Source: Rhodoferax sp. (GTDB lineage Bacteria > Pseudomonadota > Gammaproteobacteria > Burkholderiales > Burkholderiaceae_C). From it: DNA of 11,447 nucleotides. The notes beneath the pieces are model-generated. The model saw only the letters and a program-made list of their open reading frames with translations. It was not told the origin of the DNA and ran no database searches. The stretch spans positions 1 through 11,447 of the forward strand of contig JAKFXU010000174.1 in assembly GCA_021731215.1 (NCBI GenBank), given 5' to 3'. This document shows, in pieces, positions 1-7,164 of this stretch. Position numbers and translations under genes: made by a program. Position 1 is the stretch's first letter, and every line of letters begins with the position of its first letter.

Positions 1-121
1 CGTACTTGTTCTGCAGCCACGGGCCCAGACGCTGGCTGGCGATGAATTGCCTGACCTGGGCCACGGTGTCTTCGGGATAGCCTTGCAGGTAGGCCAGCGT
101 CCGGGTTGCAACCGCGGTCAT
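1..121 (-). CDS. ygjP: YgjP-family metal-dependent hydrolase, N-terminal fragment (cut by window edge)
   Basis: Only the first 40 codons are in the window. The peptide contains YLQGYPEDTVAQVRQFIASQ followed by RLGPWLQNKY. From memory, this matches the opening of E. coli YgjP (YLQGYPE..., QVR..I..QRLG..L..RY) very closely. YgjP-family proteins (DUF45/M48-like fold) carry an HExxH zinc-site motif further downstream, outside this window, so the catalytic site cannot be checked. E. coli YgjP has been reported to act as a UTP pyrophosphatase; whether this homologue does so is unknown. The ATG chosen lies 42 bp after the lysS stop on the same strand, so the two may be co-transcribed. No clear Shine-Dalgarno sequence precedes it. 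The family call rests on the short but strongly conserved N-terminal motif. Confidence 0.65.
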   Translation of the reverse strand, partial: MTAVATRTLAYLQGYPEDTVAQVRQFIASQRLGPWLQNKY

Positions 122-163
122 GGGCTGATGAAAGTCATGGCGGCCCGGGCAAAGCCGGCGGTC

Positions 164-1717
164 TCAGGCCTCGCGGCGCAGGGCCGGGAACAAGATCACA
201 TCGCGAATGCTGCTGCTGTCGGTCAGCAGCATCATCAGCCGGTCGATGCCGACGCCGCAGCCACCGGCCGGCGGCATGCCGTATTCCAGGGCGCGCACGA
301 AGTCGTGGTCGAAATACATGGCTTCGTCGTCGCCCTGCTCCTTGGCATCGACCTGGGCGTGAAAGCGCGCGGCCTGCTCCTCGGCGTCATTGAGCTCGCT
401 AAAGCCGTTGCCGAATTCGCGCCCGGTAATGTAGAGTTCAAAGCGCTCGGTCACACCGGGGCGTGTGTCGCTGGCCCGGGCCAGTGGTGAAATCTCGACC
501 GGGTGCTCGCAGATGAAGGTCGGTTGCCACAGTTTTTCTTCCACTGTTTCCTCGAAGTACATCACCTGCAGGCTGGCCAGCGAGCGGGTGGAGAGCTTGT
601 GTTTGCCCTCCGGGAGGCCCAGTTTGCGCAGTGCGCTGATGAGCCAGGCCGCGTTGTCCACCCGCAAGCCAGCGCCGCTTTCCATCGCTTGGCTCGCCTC
701 GGTGTGTTTGATGATGGCTTCGCGAATCGTCAGGCGCTCGAACGGCTGCGACAGGTCCACCGGCCTGCCGCCATAGCTCAGCTGCAGCGTGTCCACCGCC
801 TTGCGCGCGCAATCGCGCACCAGGGCTTCGGTGAAGGTCATCAGATCCTGGTAGTCCCAGTAGGCCGCGTAGAACTCCATCATGGTGAACTCGGGGTTGT
901 GGCGCACCGAGATGCCTTCGTTGCGGAAGCTGCGGTTGATTTCGAACACCCGATCAAAGCCGCCCACCAGCAGGCGCTTGAGGTACAACTCGGGCGCGAT
1001 GCGCAAGAACATCTGCTGGTCGAGCGCGTTGTGGTGCGTGGTGAAGGGTCTGGCATTGGCACCGCCGGGGATGGGGTGCAGCATGGGGGTTTCGACTTCC
1101 AGAAAATGGTGCGCCACCATGAACTCGCGGATGCCGCTGAGCGCTTTGCTGCGAGCGACAAAGCGCATGCGGGCGGTCTCATCGGTCATCAGGTCAACAT
1201 AGCGTTGGCGGTATTTCACTTCCTGGTCATGAATACCGTGAAACTTGTCGGGCATCGGGCGCAGGCTCTTGGTCAGCAGGCGCACGTGGGTGGCGTGGAT
1301 GGAGAGTTCCCCGGTCTTGGTCTTGAAGATTTTGCCTTCGGCGGCCACGATGTCGCCCAGGTCCCAGTGCTTGAAACTGGCGTACAGGTCCGCGCCCACA
1401 TCCTCGCCCTTGATGTAAATCTGGATGCGCCCGGTGCTGTCCTGCAAGGTGGCAAAGCTGGCTTTGCCCATGACGCGCTTGAGCATCATGCGCCCGGCCA
1501 CCTTGGCGCTGCTGCCTTGCTTGAGCAGCCCTTCCGGGGTCTGGCCGGCGTGCGCGGCAAACAGGTCGGCGGCGTGGTCGCTGGGCTTGAAATCGTTGGG
1601 GAAGGCAACCCCCTTGCCCTGGGCTTGCTGCTCGCGGATGGCCTTGAGCTTTTCGCGCCGCTCCAAGATCAGTTGGTTTTCGTCCTGGGGGGTTTGGGCA
1701 ATGAGGTGGTCAGACAT
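164..1717 (-). CDS. lysS: Lysine--tRNA ligase (class II lysyl-tRNA synthetase)
   Basis: This enzyme charges tRNA-Lys with lysine in the cytoplasm using ATP. At 517 residues the length is normal for the bacterial class II enzyme. An N-terminal helical stretch (about 1-60) precedes the OB-fold anticodon-binding domain (about 70-155, with [20 protein letters not shown]). The catalytic domain follows: motif 1 around 195-220 (FLEVETPML, then PGGANARPF), motif 2 around 255-285 ([26 protein letters not shown]), and motif 3 at the C-terminus ([13 protein letters not shown]). The product ends a few residues after LFPALR, as is usual. The ATG at 1717 is the only start giving a normal N-terminus ([17 protein letters not shown]), although no strong Shine-Dalgarno sequence is visible. 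It is transcribed away from yggT across a 119-bp spacer, and a ygjP-like gene lies directly downstream. No internal defects were seen. Confidence 0.97.
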   Translation of the reverse strand: MSDHLIAQTPQDENQLILERREKLKAIREQQAQGKGVAFPNDFKPSDHAADLFAAHAGQTPEGLLKQGSSAKVAGRMMLKRVMGKASFATLQDSTGRIQIYIKGEDVGADLYASFKHWDLGDIVAAEGKIFKTKTGELSIHATHVRLLTKSLRPMPDKFHGIHDQEVKYRQRYVDLMTDETARMRFVARSKALSGIREFMVAHHFLEVETPMLHPIPGGANARPFTTHHNALDQQMFLRIAPELYLKRLLVGGFDRVFEINRSFRNEGISVRHNPEFTMMEFYAAYWDYQDLMTFTEALVRDCARKAVDTLQLSYGGRPVDLSQPFERLTIREAIIKHTEASQAMESGAGLRVDNAAWLISALRKLGLPEGKHKLSTRSLASLQVMYFEETVEEKLWQPTFICEHPVEISPLARASDTRPGVTERFELYITGREFGNGFSELNDAEEQAARFHAQVDAKEQGDDEAMYFDHDFVRALEYGMPPAGGCGVGIDRLMMLLTDSSSIRDVILFPALRREA

Positions 1718-1782
1718 GAGAGGCGCAATAAAAAAGCAGGGAGGAGCAGTGAACGGCCATTTTTTAGCCGAAAGCCTTGATT

Positions 1783-1811
1783 TTAAGTGGCCCGCGCCCG
1801 CTCGCTATGAT
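1783..1811 (+). promoter_or_regulatory. Possible sigma70 promoter for yggT
   Basis: In the 119-bp divergent spacer between lysS and yggT there is a good -10 hexamer TATGAT (1806-1811). At 17-bp spacing the upstream hexamer is TTAAGT (1783-1788), a poor -35. A better-looking TTGATT at 1777-1782 is too far away (23-bp spacer). Transcription would begin near 1818, leaving a leader of about 19 nt before the yggT ATG. No clear Shine-Dalgarno sequence lies in that leader. I could not identify a convincing promoter for lysS on the other strand of the spacer. Confidence 0.28.
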
Positions 1812-1836
1812 GCAGTGAAATTGACGCTCGAATCCC

Positions 1837-2397
1837 ATGCTCTATCAAATCATTTCCCTGTTGCTTGAGGTTGTCACCGCGGTGCTGGCCGGCGCCTGTC
1901 TGCTGCGGCTTTACATGCAGTACCAGCGCATCCCGATGTCAAGTCGTTCCGGCAATCCGCTGGGGCGTTTTGTCTTTGCCTTGACCGATTGGCTGGTGTT
2001 GCCGCTGCGCCGGGTGGTGCCCGCCGTGGGGCGCTGGGATCTGGCCAGCCTGGTAGCCGCCTATGGGTTGGAGCTGACGCAGTTCCTGCTGTTGTGGCTG
2101 CTGGCCGGGGGCGAGGGCGGCCTCTTCGCCGCGCCCATTTTGGCGGCTTTTGGTCTGGTGCGGCTGGCGATCTCAGGGCTGACCGGCCTGGTGATTGTGT
2201 ACGCGGTCTTGTCCTGGGTGCAGACCCAGTCGGTCCTATCGGATGTGATTGGACGGCTGTGCGCGCCGCCCCTGACGCCGATCCGCCGCCTGCTGCCGCT
2301 GGTCGGCGGTATTGATCTGTCGCCGCTGGTGCTGCTGGTGCTGCTGCAGGTGGCGTCCATCGTGCTCGGCCATCTGCAAGGATGGGCCTTGCTTTGA
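1837..2397 (+). CDS. yggT: YggT family integral membrane protein
   Basis: A 186-residue, very hydrophobic protein with the duplicated YGGT (PF02325) layout. The first half has a membrane segment at about 1-25, a basic loop with RIPMSSRSGNPLGRFVF, then TDWLVLPLRRVVP and a second membrane region. The second half repeats the pattern with LVIVYAVLSWVQTQS, then CAPPLTPIRRLLP and a final segment LSPLVLLVLLQVASIVLG. The paired motifs with L.P.RR.(L/V).P are the family hallmark. YggT proteins sit in the inner membrane. Their function is poorly defined; roles in osmotic or ion stress tolerance and, in Gram-positive relatives, in division or cell shape have been proposed. It is a single plus-strand gene between two minus-strand units and converges on accD with only 17 bp between stop codons. 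Length and start are normal for the family. Confidence 0.88.
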   Translation: MLYQIISLLLEVVTAVLAGACLLRLYMQYQRIPMSSRSGNPLGRFVFALTDWLVLPLRRVVPAVGRWDLASLVAAYGLELTQFLLLWLLAGGEGGLFAAPILAAFGLVRLAISGLTGLVIVYAVLSWVQTQSVLSDVIGRLCAPPLTPIRRLLPLVGGIDLSPLVLLVLLQVASIVLGHLQGWALL

Positions 2398-2404
2398 CTT
2401 GACT

Positions 2405-2436
2405 GCCGGCGGGCTCAGATCACCGCGTCCGCCGGC
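2405..2436. terminator. GC-rich inverted repeat at the yggT/accD convergence, possible bidirectional terminator
   Basis: GCCGGCGG (2405-2412) is perfectly complementary to CCGCCGGC (2429-2436), giving an 8-bp stem with a 16-nt loop. It lies just after the yggT stop and overlaps the last codons of accD, where both genes would need to end. There is no T-run on either side, so it is not a canonical intrinsic terminator. In a genome this GC-rich, an 8-bp GC-only stem may be chance. Confidence 0.22.
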
Positions 2437-3287
2437 TGGCGCAGCAGCATGGCGAGCGTGCTGGCCACGGTTTTGCGCAGTTCGCGACGGTCGCAAATCA
2501 AGTCGATGGCCCCTTTGGTTTGCAGAAACTCGGAGCGCTGAAAGCCTTCCGGCAGCGTGACCCGCACGGTGGATTCAATCACGCGCGGGCCGGCAAATCC
2601 AATCAGCGCTTTGGGCTCGGCCATCACCACGTCGCCCAAAAACGCAAACCCGGCGCTGACACCGCCCATGGTGGGGTCGGTCAGCACACTGATAAAAGGC
2701 AGGCCCTTTTTTGCCAGACGGGTGAGTGAGGCATTGGTTTTGGCCATCTGCATCAGGCTCAGCAGGCCTTCCTGCATGCGGGCGCCGCCGGTCGAGGTGA
2801 AGCAGACAAAAGGCACTTTTTGTTCGATCGCGGTATGCACCCCGCGCACAAAACGCTCTCCCACCACCGAGCCCATGCTGCCGCCCATGAATTCAAATTC
2901 AAAGCAGGCCGCTACCACGCCAATGCCGTGCACGGCGCCACCCAGCACCACCAGCGCGTCCGTTTCCCCGGTGTTTTCCATGGCCTCTTTCAAGCGCTCC
3001 GGGTACTTGCGGCTGTCCTTGAACTTGAGTGCGTCCACCGGCAGCACTTCCTGCCCGATCTCGTAGCGCCCCTCGTTGTCCAGAAACACGTTGAGCCGGG
3101 CGCGCGCGCCAATGCGATGGTGGTGGCTGCAGCTCGGGCAGACGTTCTGGTTCTGCTCTAGATCGGTCTTGTAGAGCACGGTTTCGCAACTGGGACACTT
3201 GATCCACAGCCCTTCGGGCACGCTGCGGCGCTCGGCCGGGTTGGTGTGCTGAATTTTCGCGGGAAGCAGTTTTTCGAGCCAGCTCAT
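2415..3287 (-). CDS. accD: Acetyl-CoA carboxylase carboxyltransferase subunit beta
   Basis: AccD pairs with AccA to form the carboxyltransferase that moves the carboxyl group from carboxybiotin-AccB to acetyl-CoA, making malonyl-CoA for fatty-acid synthesis. The 290-residue length is normal. An N-terminal four-cysteine zinc finger is intact: C31-x2-C34 and C50-x2-C53. The crotonase-fold carboxyltransferase core follows, with [35 protein letters not shown] and [19 protein letters not shown]. The C-terminal part is also conserved ([25 protein letters not shown]). The ATG at 3287 gives MSWLEKLLP, a usual AccD start, and is preceded by GAAGG (3295-3299) at 7-nt spacing. It is last in the fimV-trp series, 85 bp after trpA, and a stem-loop in that gap may set its relative expression. 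The zinc finger of the E. coli subunit is reported to bind its own mRNA; whether that applies here is unknown. Confidence 0.97.
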   Translation of the reverse strand: MSWLEKLLPAKIQHTNPAERRSVPEGLWIKCPSCETVLYKTDLEQNQNVCPSCSHHHRIGARARLNVFLDNEGRYEIGQEVLPVDALKFKDSRKYPERLKEAMENTGETDALVVLGGAVHGIGVVAACFEFEFMGGSMGSVVGERFVRGVHTAIEQKVPFVCFTSTGGARMQEGLLSLMQMAKTNASLTRLAKKGLPFISVLTDPTMGGVSAGFAFLGDVVMAEPKALIGFAGPRVIESTVRVTLPEGFQRSEFLQTKGAIDLICDRRELRKTVASTLAMLLRQPADAVI

Positions 3288-3310
3288 GGAAGCACCTTCA
3301 GGGTTGGGGG

Positions 3311-3345
3311 ACAGAGCAGGCGGGCAACGCGCGCCTGCGGTCTGT
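3311..3345 (-). promoter_or_regulatory. Stem-loop in the trpA-accD spacer
   Basis: GCAGGCG (3316-3322) pairs with CGCCTGC (3332-3338) around a 9-nt loop. The stem extends outward with ACAGA (3311-3315) against TCTGT (3341-3345) after a 2-nt bulge, giving about 12 base pairs. It fills most of the 85-bp spacer between the trpA stop and the accD Shine-Dalgarno sequence. On the minus strand it is followed by a C-rich stretch, not a U-tract. An RNA-processing, mRNA-stability or accD leader role therefore fits better than intrinsic termination. No independent accD promoter was convincing here. Confidence 0.4.
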
Positions 3346-3372
3346 GCCGCAAAGTTTCAGTTCAGGGGTGGA

Positions 3373-4194
3373 TTATGAATCCAGCGCGGTGCGGATTTCG
3401 CGCAGGAAATTCTGGGCGACCGGGGCGACCTGGTCGCGCGCTTGGGCATCAATCAGTTCGATCAGCTTGCTGCCAATCACGACCGCGTCGGCGGTTTGGC
3501 CTATGGTGCGTGCGGTGGCCGCGTCACGGATGCCAAAACCGACGCCGACCGGCACCCTGACGTGCTGGCGAATGCGCGGCAGCATGGCTTGGACGGCGGC
3601 GGTGTCGAGCGTGCCGGCCCCGGTCACGCCCTTGAGCGCAACGTAATAGACATAGCCGCTGGCCACGCGGGCCACCTGTTGCATGCGCTCATCGGTACTG
3701 GTGGGGGCCAGCAAAAAGATCAGGTCGAGCCCGCGGCTTTTGAGCTCGGCGGCAAAGTCTTGGCACTCTTCGGGCGGGTAATCGACGATCAAGACGCCGT
3801 CCACGCCAGCCGCAGCCGCAGCGGCCACAAAGGCACTGAGGCCGTCCTGGGGCGCATGAATCTGGTTATAGCGCTCGACCGGGTTGGCATAGCCCATCAG
3901 CACCACCGGTGTGCTGGCATCGCGGCTGCGAAAAGCGCGCACCATGGCCAGCACCTGCACCAGGCCGATGCCCAGGGCCAGCGCCTTGTCACCGGCCTTT
4001 TGAATCACAGGGCCGTCGGCACTGGGGTCGGAAAACGGCACGCCCAGCTCGATCACATCGGCGCCGCCGGCAACCAAAGCGTGCATCAACTCGGGCGTGA
4101 TGTCGGCAAACGGAAAACCGGCCGTCACATAGGGAATGAGCGCCTTGCGCCCTTGGGCCTGCAGCTTGGCAAAAGTAGCGGCGATGCGGCTCAT
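3373..4194 (-). CDS. trpA: Tryptophan synthase alpha subunit
   Basis: TrpA is the TIM-barrel subunit that cleaves indole-3-glycerol phosphate to indole and glyceraldehyde-3-phosphate, passing indole through a tunnel to TrpB. The protein has 273 residues, normal for the family. The catalytic pair is visible at the same numbers as in Salmonella: E49 in [11 protein letters not shown] and D60 in SADGP. Other hallmarks are [11 protein letters not shown] near residue 20, [31 protein letters not shown] and VPVGVGFGI (phosphate-binding loop). The ATG at 4194 gives the standard [11 protein letters not shown] start and overlaps the trpB stop as ATGA, so translation is probably coupled to trpB. A longer in-frame reading exists upstream, but it only runs through the trpB-tail repeat element in another frame and is not family sequence. 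It ends in TAA, 85 bp before accD. Confidence 0.97.
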   Translation of the reverse strand: MSRIAATFAKLQAQGRKALIPYVTAGFPFADITPELMHALVAGGADVIELGVPFSDPSADGPVIQKAGDKALALGIGLVQVLAMVRAFRSRDASTPVVLMGYANPVERYNQIHAPQDGLSAFVAAAAAAGVDGVLIVDYPPEECQDFAAELKSRGLDLIFLLAPTSTDERMQQVARVASGYVYYVALKGVTGAGTLDTAAVQAMLPRIRQHVRVPVGVGFGIRDAATARTIGQTADAVVIGSKLIELIDAQARDQVAPVAQNFLREIRTALDS

Positions 4195-5654
4195 GAACTG
4201 GCCCCCACGCTTGTCGCTTCGCGTACTGCGCGAGGCCTTGCAGGCCGCGACTCGCGAGACGCTTCGCCTCTGTCGCCTGTCCAAGCCTGCTCAAGCAGAC
4301 TTGGAGCCGCAGGCTCCAGCCCCAAGGGGGCTAATTTTCCTTGGGGCGGCCCGGCGGAAAATTGCCCATCCTCCACGTTTGCCACCTTGATGGCCGAGTC
4401 CCCCTTCACGGACTGGCCGGTGCAGCTCGGGCGGCAATAAAAGTCGGCGTGGCTCAGATCCGCCACGGTGCCGATGTCCTTGTCGCCCCGGCCCGACAGG
4501 TTGACCAGAATCGACTGGTCGCTCTGCATGGTTTTGGCCAGCTTCATGGCGTAGGCCACGGCGTGGCTCGATTCGAGCGCGGGAATGATGCCTTCGGTGC
4601 GGCACAGGTAGTGGAAGGCCTGCAACGCTTCCTGGTCGGTGATGCCGACGTATTCGGCGCGGCCGATGTCCTTGAGGAAGGCGTGCTCCGGGCCGACGCC
4701 GGGGTAGTCCAGGCCGGCGCTGATGCTGTGCGTCTCGGTCACCTGACCGTTATCGTCTTGCAGCACATAGGTGCGGTTGCCGTGCAGCACGCCCGGGCTG
4801 CCGCGCTGCAACGAGGCCGAGTGGCGACTCGAGTCCATGCCTTCACCGGCCGCTTCGACACCGATCAGGCGGGTGGCTTCATGCGGGATGTAGGGGTAGA
4901 AGATGCCCATGGCATTGCTGCCGCCACCGACACAGGCCACCACGGCGTCGGGTTGCGCTGTCCTGCAGCCCTGGCGCTGCAGCATCTCGGGCATTTGGAG
5001 CAGGCACTCGGTGCCGATCACGCTCTGGAAATCGCGCACCATCATCGGGTAGGGGTGCGGCCCGGCCACGGTGCCAATGATGTAGAAGGTGTTGTCGACG
5101 TTGGCAACCCAGTCGCGCATGGCCTCGTTGAGGGCGTCTTTCAGCGTCCTGCTGCCGCTCTCGACCGGCACCACGGTGGCGCCCAGCAGCTTCATGCGGT
5201 AGACGTTGGGGCTTTGGCGCTTGACGTCTTCGCTGCCCATGTAGACCACGCATTCCAGGCCGTAGCGCGCGCAGATGGTGGCGGTGGCTACCCCATGCTG
5301 GCCGGCGCCGGTTTCGGCAATCACGCGCGGCTTGCCCATGCGGCGGGCGAGCATGGCCTGGCCTATGGTGTTGTTGATCTTGTGGGCGCCGGTGTGGTTC
5401 AGATCCTCGCGCTTGAGAAAAATCTGCGCGCCACCCTGTTCCCGGCTCATGCGCTGGGCATGGTAAATAGGCGACGGGCGCCCGACGAAGTGGGTCAGCT
5501 CATCGTTGAATTCGGCGATGAAGGCCGGGTCGTGCTGGTATTTGGCGTAGGCCGCCTTGAGTTCGTTGAGGGCGTGCGTCAGCGTCTCGGAGACGAAACT
5601 GCCGCCATAAATCCCGAAATGGCCGCTCGGGTCAGGTTGGTGATACTCAAACAT
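4191..5654 (-). CDS. trpB: Tryptophan synthase beta subunit with repeat-encoded C-terminal tail
   Basis: TrpB is the PLP enzyme that condenses indole, supplied by TrpA, with L-serine to form tryptophan. All core motifs are present: K92, which binds PLP, in [11 protein letters not shown]; catalytic E114 in [11 protein letters not shown]; the PLP-phosphate loop GGGSN at 243-247; and SGRGDKD near 387-393. The product is 487 residues, whereas family members are usually about 395-435. Residues 394-431 ([20 protein letters not shown] and flanks) look like the natural end in this bacterial group. Residues from about 432 to 487 are encoded by a palindrome-rich repeat element and resemble no TrpB sequence I know. 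The ATG at 5654 ([20 protein letters not shown]) is the natural start and lies 8 nt inside trpF. The stop overlaps the trpA start as ATGA. The enzyme core looks intact and active; the tail is probably tolerated. Confidence 0.96.
   Translation of the reverse strand: MFEYHQPDPSGHFGIYGGSFVSETLTHALNELKAAYAKYQHDPAFIAEFNDELTHFVGRPSPIYHAQRMSREQGGAQIFLKREDLNHTGAHKINNTIGQAMLARRMGKPRVIAETGAGQHGVATATICARYGLECVVYMGSEDVKRQSPNVYRMKLLGATVVPVESGSRTLKDALNEAMRDWVANVDNTFYIIGTVAGPHPYPMMVRDFQSVIGTECLLQMPEMLQRQGCRTAQPDAVVACVGGGSNAMGIFYPYIPHEATRLIGVEAAGEGMDSSRHSASLQRGSPGVLHGNRTYVLQDDNGQVTETHSISAGLDYPGVGPEHAFLKDIGRAEYVGITDQEALQAFHYLCRTEGIIPALESSHAVAYAMKLAKTMQSDQSILVNLSGRGDKDIGTVADLSHADFYCRPSCTGQSVKGDSAIKVANVEDGQFSAGPPQGKLAPLGLEPAAPSLLEQAWTGDRGEASRESRPARPRAVREATSVGASS
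4195..4361 (-). repeat. Palindrome-rich element forming the 3' end of trpB (candidate REP/MITE-like interspersed repeat)
   Basis: This stretch contains a run of inverted repeats unlike the neighbouring coding sequence. They are GGCCT/AGGCC (4234-4238 and 4242-4246), the palindrome CTCGCGAG (4251-4258), AAGCCTGCT/AGCAGACTT (4283-4291 and 4294-4302, one mismatch), TGGAGCC/GGCTCCA (4302-4308 and 4312-4318), and GCCCCAAGG/CCTTGGGGC (4319-4327 and 4339-4347). It begins where recognisable TrpB sequence stops and ends at the trpA start. Translated in the trpB frame it gives a low-complexity Ala/Pro/Arg/Glu/Ser tail. It carries no transposase and no obvious target-site duplication. I infer a mobile or dispersed intergenic repeat, of the hairpin type common in Burkholderiales genomes. 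Boundaries are approximate and the copy number is unknown. Confidence 0.6.
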
Positions 5655-6369
5655 TTGTTGACATCTCTGCAAGTTGTCTGTCTGCCGCGCGCACGGCGGC
5701 GACAAACTGGTTGATCTTTTCGGGGTCCTTGAGGCCCTTGTTGCCGGGGCCGGACAGCTCCACCCCCGAACTCACATCGACCGCCAGTGTTTTACAGCGC
5801 GGCCGCACCTGCAAGATGCCATCGGTCACGTTGGCAGCGTTGAGCCCACCACTCAAGACGAGGTGAGCGTTGACGTTTGGAGGCAGCAGTGACCAATTGA
5901 ATGCTTGCCCGCCGCCGCCGTACCCGTCGACATGCGCGTCGAGCAAAATGGCCTGGGCCTGTGAGTAATCGAGCGCGTATTTTACGAGATCGAAGTGGCG
6001 CGCGGCGTCGCCCAGCGGGATGCGTGCCGCGCGCAGGAAGGGGCGCGCACCCTGCTGCGTGGCCGCCAGGCATTGCGCCGGTGTTTCGTCGCCATGAAAC
6101 TGCACGCTGGCCGCGGCAATACCGGCACAGGCCGCCCTGATGTGGGTCGCACTTTCATTGACGAACAGCAGCACCGGCGTGACAAACGGCGGTAGCCGGC
6201 GCGCCAGTTCGGCGGCCCGTGCTGGCGACACATAGCGTGGACTTTTGGGGTACAGCACAAAACCGATGGCGTCGGCGCCGGCGGCCACCGCGGCGTCCAC
6301 GTCCTGTTCACGCGTCAGGCCGCAGATCTTGATACGCGTACGCTGAGCAAAAAATTGGGCAGGGGTCAT
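5647..6369 (-). CDS. trpF: Phosphoribosylanthranilate isomerase
   Basis: TrpF converts N-(5-phosphoribosyl)anthranilate to 1-(o-carboxyphenylamino)-1-deoxyribulose-5-phosphate, the third step of tryptophan synthesis. It is a 240-residue monofunctional TIM-barrel protein. The expected general base C16 is in [10 protein letters not shown] and the general acid D144 is in [14 protein letters not shown]. The phosphate-binding segments [13 protein letters not shown] and [18 protein letters not shown] are also intact. It is slightly longer than the typical 200-220 residues because of a short N-terminal extension and about 15 extra C-terminal residues. The ATG at 6369 overlaps the truA stop as ATGA. 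Its own 3' end overlaps the trpB start by 8 nt, so truA-trpF-trpB-trpA should be one translationally coupled transcript. The earlier pathway genes trpE, trpG, trpD and trpC are not in the window. Confidence 0.96.
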   Translation of the reverse strand: MTPAQFFAQRTRIKICGLTREQDVDAAVAAGADAIGFVLYPKSPRYVSPARAAELARRLPPFVTPVLLFVNESATHIRAACAGIAAASVQFHGDETPAQCLAATQQGARPFLRAARIPLGDAARHFDLVKYALDYSQAQAILLDAHVDGYGGGGQAFNWSLLPPNVNAHLVLSGGLNAANVTDGILQVRPRCKTLAVDVSSGVELSGPGNKGLKDPEKINQFVAAVRAADRQLAEMSTNV

Positions 6370-7148
6370 GGCAGTCCATCATAGGCCGGCGTGCGATCCG
6401 GCAAGCCCCAATGCGGGGCATAACGGGGACCGAGAAAGTACAGCCCCTGGGGTGAAAACGTCGGCGCCGCGGCATCGCGGTCGCGCTCGAGCAGTACTTC
6501 CCTCAGCCAGTCAGGCGGGTGCTTGCCTTGGCCCACGGCGATCAGGCAACCCATGATGTTGCGGATCATGTGATGCAAAAAGGCATTGGCCTCAAACTCA
6601 AAGCGCCAGTAGGCGCCGCGCCGCGAAATCTCCAGTCGCTGGAGTGTCTTGACCGGCGACAAGGCCTGGCAGGCCGAGGCCCGAAACGAGCTGAAGTCGT
6701 ATTCGCCCAACAGGTACTGCGCGGCCTGCTGCATCGCATCCAGGTCCAGCGGCCGGAACACCCAACCGACCCGGCCCGCATCGACACTGGGGCGCACCGG
6801 TGACGCCAGTAAAATGTAGGCGTAGCGGCGTGACAGCGCGCTGGCGCGGCAATGAAATTCAGGCGCGACTGCCTGCGCCCATTCCACCGCAATGTCGCGC
6901 GGCAAAAAGGCATTGGTGCCGCGCACCCAGGAAGACGGGGGGCGCGCCAGCGCGGTGTCGAAATGGACCACCTGCATCAGGGCGTGCACCCCGGCGTCGG
7001 TGCGGCCGGCGCACAGGGTTGACACTTTTTGCGCGGTGAACTTGCCCAGTGCGAGTTCGAGCTGGTCCTGCACGGTCTGGCCGGACAATTGGCTTTGCCA
7101 GCCTTGGTAGGCTTGCCCGTGGTAGCTGATGCCGAGTGCCAACCTCAC
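6366..7148 (-). CDS. truA: tRNA pseudouridine synthase A
   Basis: TruA isomerises uridines 38-40 in the anticodon stem-loop of many tRNAs to pseudouridine. At 260 residues the length fits the family. The catalytic aspartate is D51 in CAGRTDAGVHALMQVVHF. Other conserved stretches are GISYHGQAYQGWQSQ at the N-terminus, WVRGTNAFLP, FHCRASALSRRYAYIL, and FEANAFLHHMIRNIMGCLI near the C-terminus. The start codon is GTG at 7148 (product begins MRLALGISYHG). No in-frame ATG upstream would give a family-like N-terminus. The GTG overlaps the stop of a four-codon ATG mini-ORF lying in the 16-bp gap after fimV, suggesting coupling to upstream translation. The 3' end overlaps trpF by 4 nt. Placement between fimV and trpF is a well-known arrangement. 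Confidence 0.96.
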   Translation of the reverse strand: MRLALGISYHGQAYQGWQSQLSGQTVQDQLELALGKFTAQKVSTLCAGRTDAGVHALMQVVHFDTALARPPSSWVRGTNAFLPRDIAVEWAQAVAPEFHCRASALSRRYAYILLASPVRPSVDAGRVGWVFRPLDLDAMQQAAQYLLGEYDFSSFRASACQALSPVKTLQRLEISRRGAYWRFEFEANAFLHHMIRNIMGCLIAVGQGKHPPDWLREVLLERDRDAAAPTFSPQGLYFLGPRYAPHWGLPDRTPAYDGLP

Positions 7149-7159
7149 GGTGGGTTCAT
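7145..7159 (-). promoter_or_regulatory. Four-codon mini-ORF overlapping the truA GTG start
   Basis: Reading the minus strand from 7159 gives ATG-AAC-CCA-CCG-TGA. Its TGA overlaps the truA GTG as GTGA. AGG (7164-7166, overlapping the fimV stop) sits 4 nt before this ATG but 15 nt before the GTG, so the only visible Shine-Dalgarno-like bases favour the ATG. It could serve to hand ribosomes from fimV to truA by re-initiation. Alternatively the ATG is incidental and truA is simply coupled to fimV. Confidence 0.3.
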
Positions 7160-7164
7160 ATTGC

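Noticed and set aside
503..1780. Long plus-strand open frame (425 codons) antisense to lysS
   Set aside because: It mirrors a fully conserved lysS frame in GC-rich DNA, has no recognisable domain or ribosome-binding site, and its composition is that of an antisense shadow.
4195..4284. N-terminal extension of trpA by 30 codons
   Set aside because: The extra residues come from the trpB-tail repeat read in another frame. The family start [11 protein letters not shown] and the ATGA overlap support the ATG at 4194.
4319..4347. Intrinsic terminator between trpB and trpA
   Set aside because: The GCCCCAAGG/CCTTGGGGC hairpin has no U-tract after it on the minus strand, and it lies inside an open trpB frame with trpA directly downstream.
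3442..4440. Plus-strand open frame antisense to trpA and the trpB tail
   Set aside because: It runs opposite catalytic trpA sequence and has no recognisable motifs.
4341..5714. Long plus-strand open frame (457 codons) antisense to trpB and the trpF end
   Set aside because: It is the complementary-strand shadow of trpB, with no family motifs and a His/Val/Ala-rich antisense composition.
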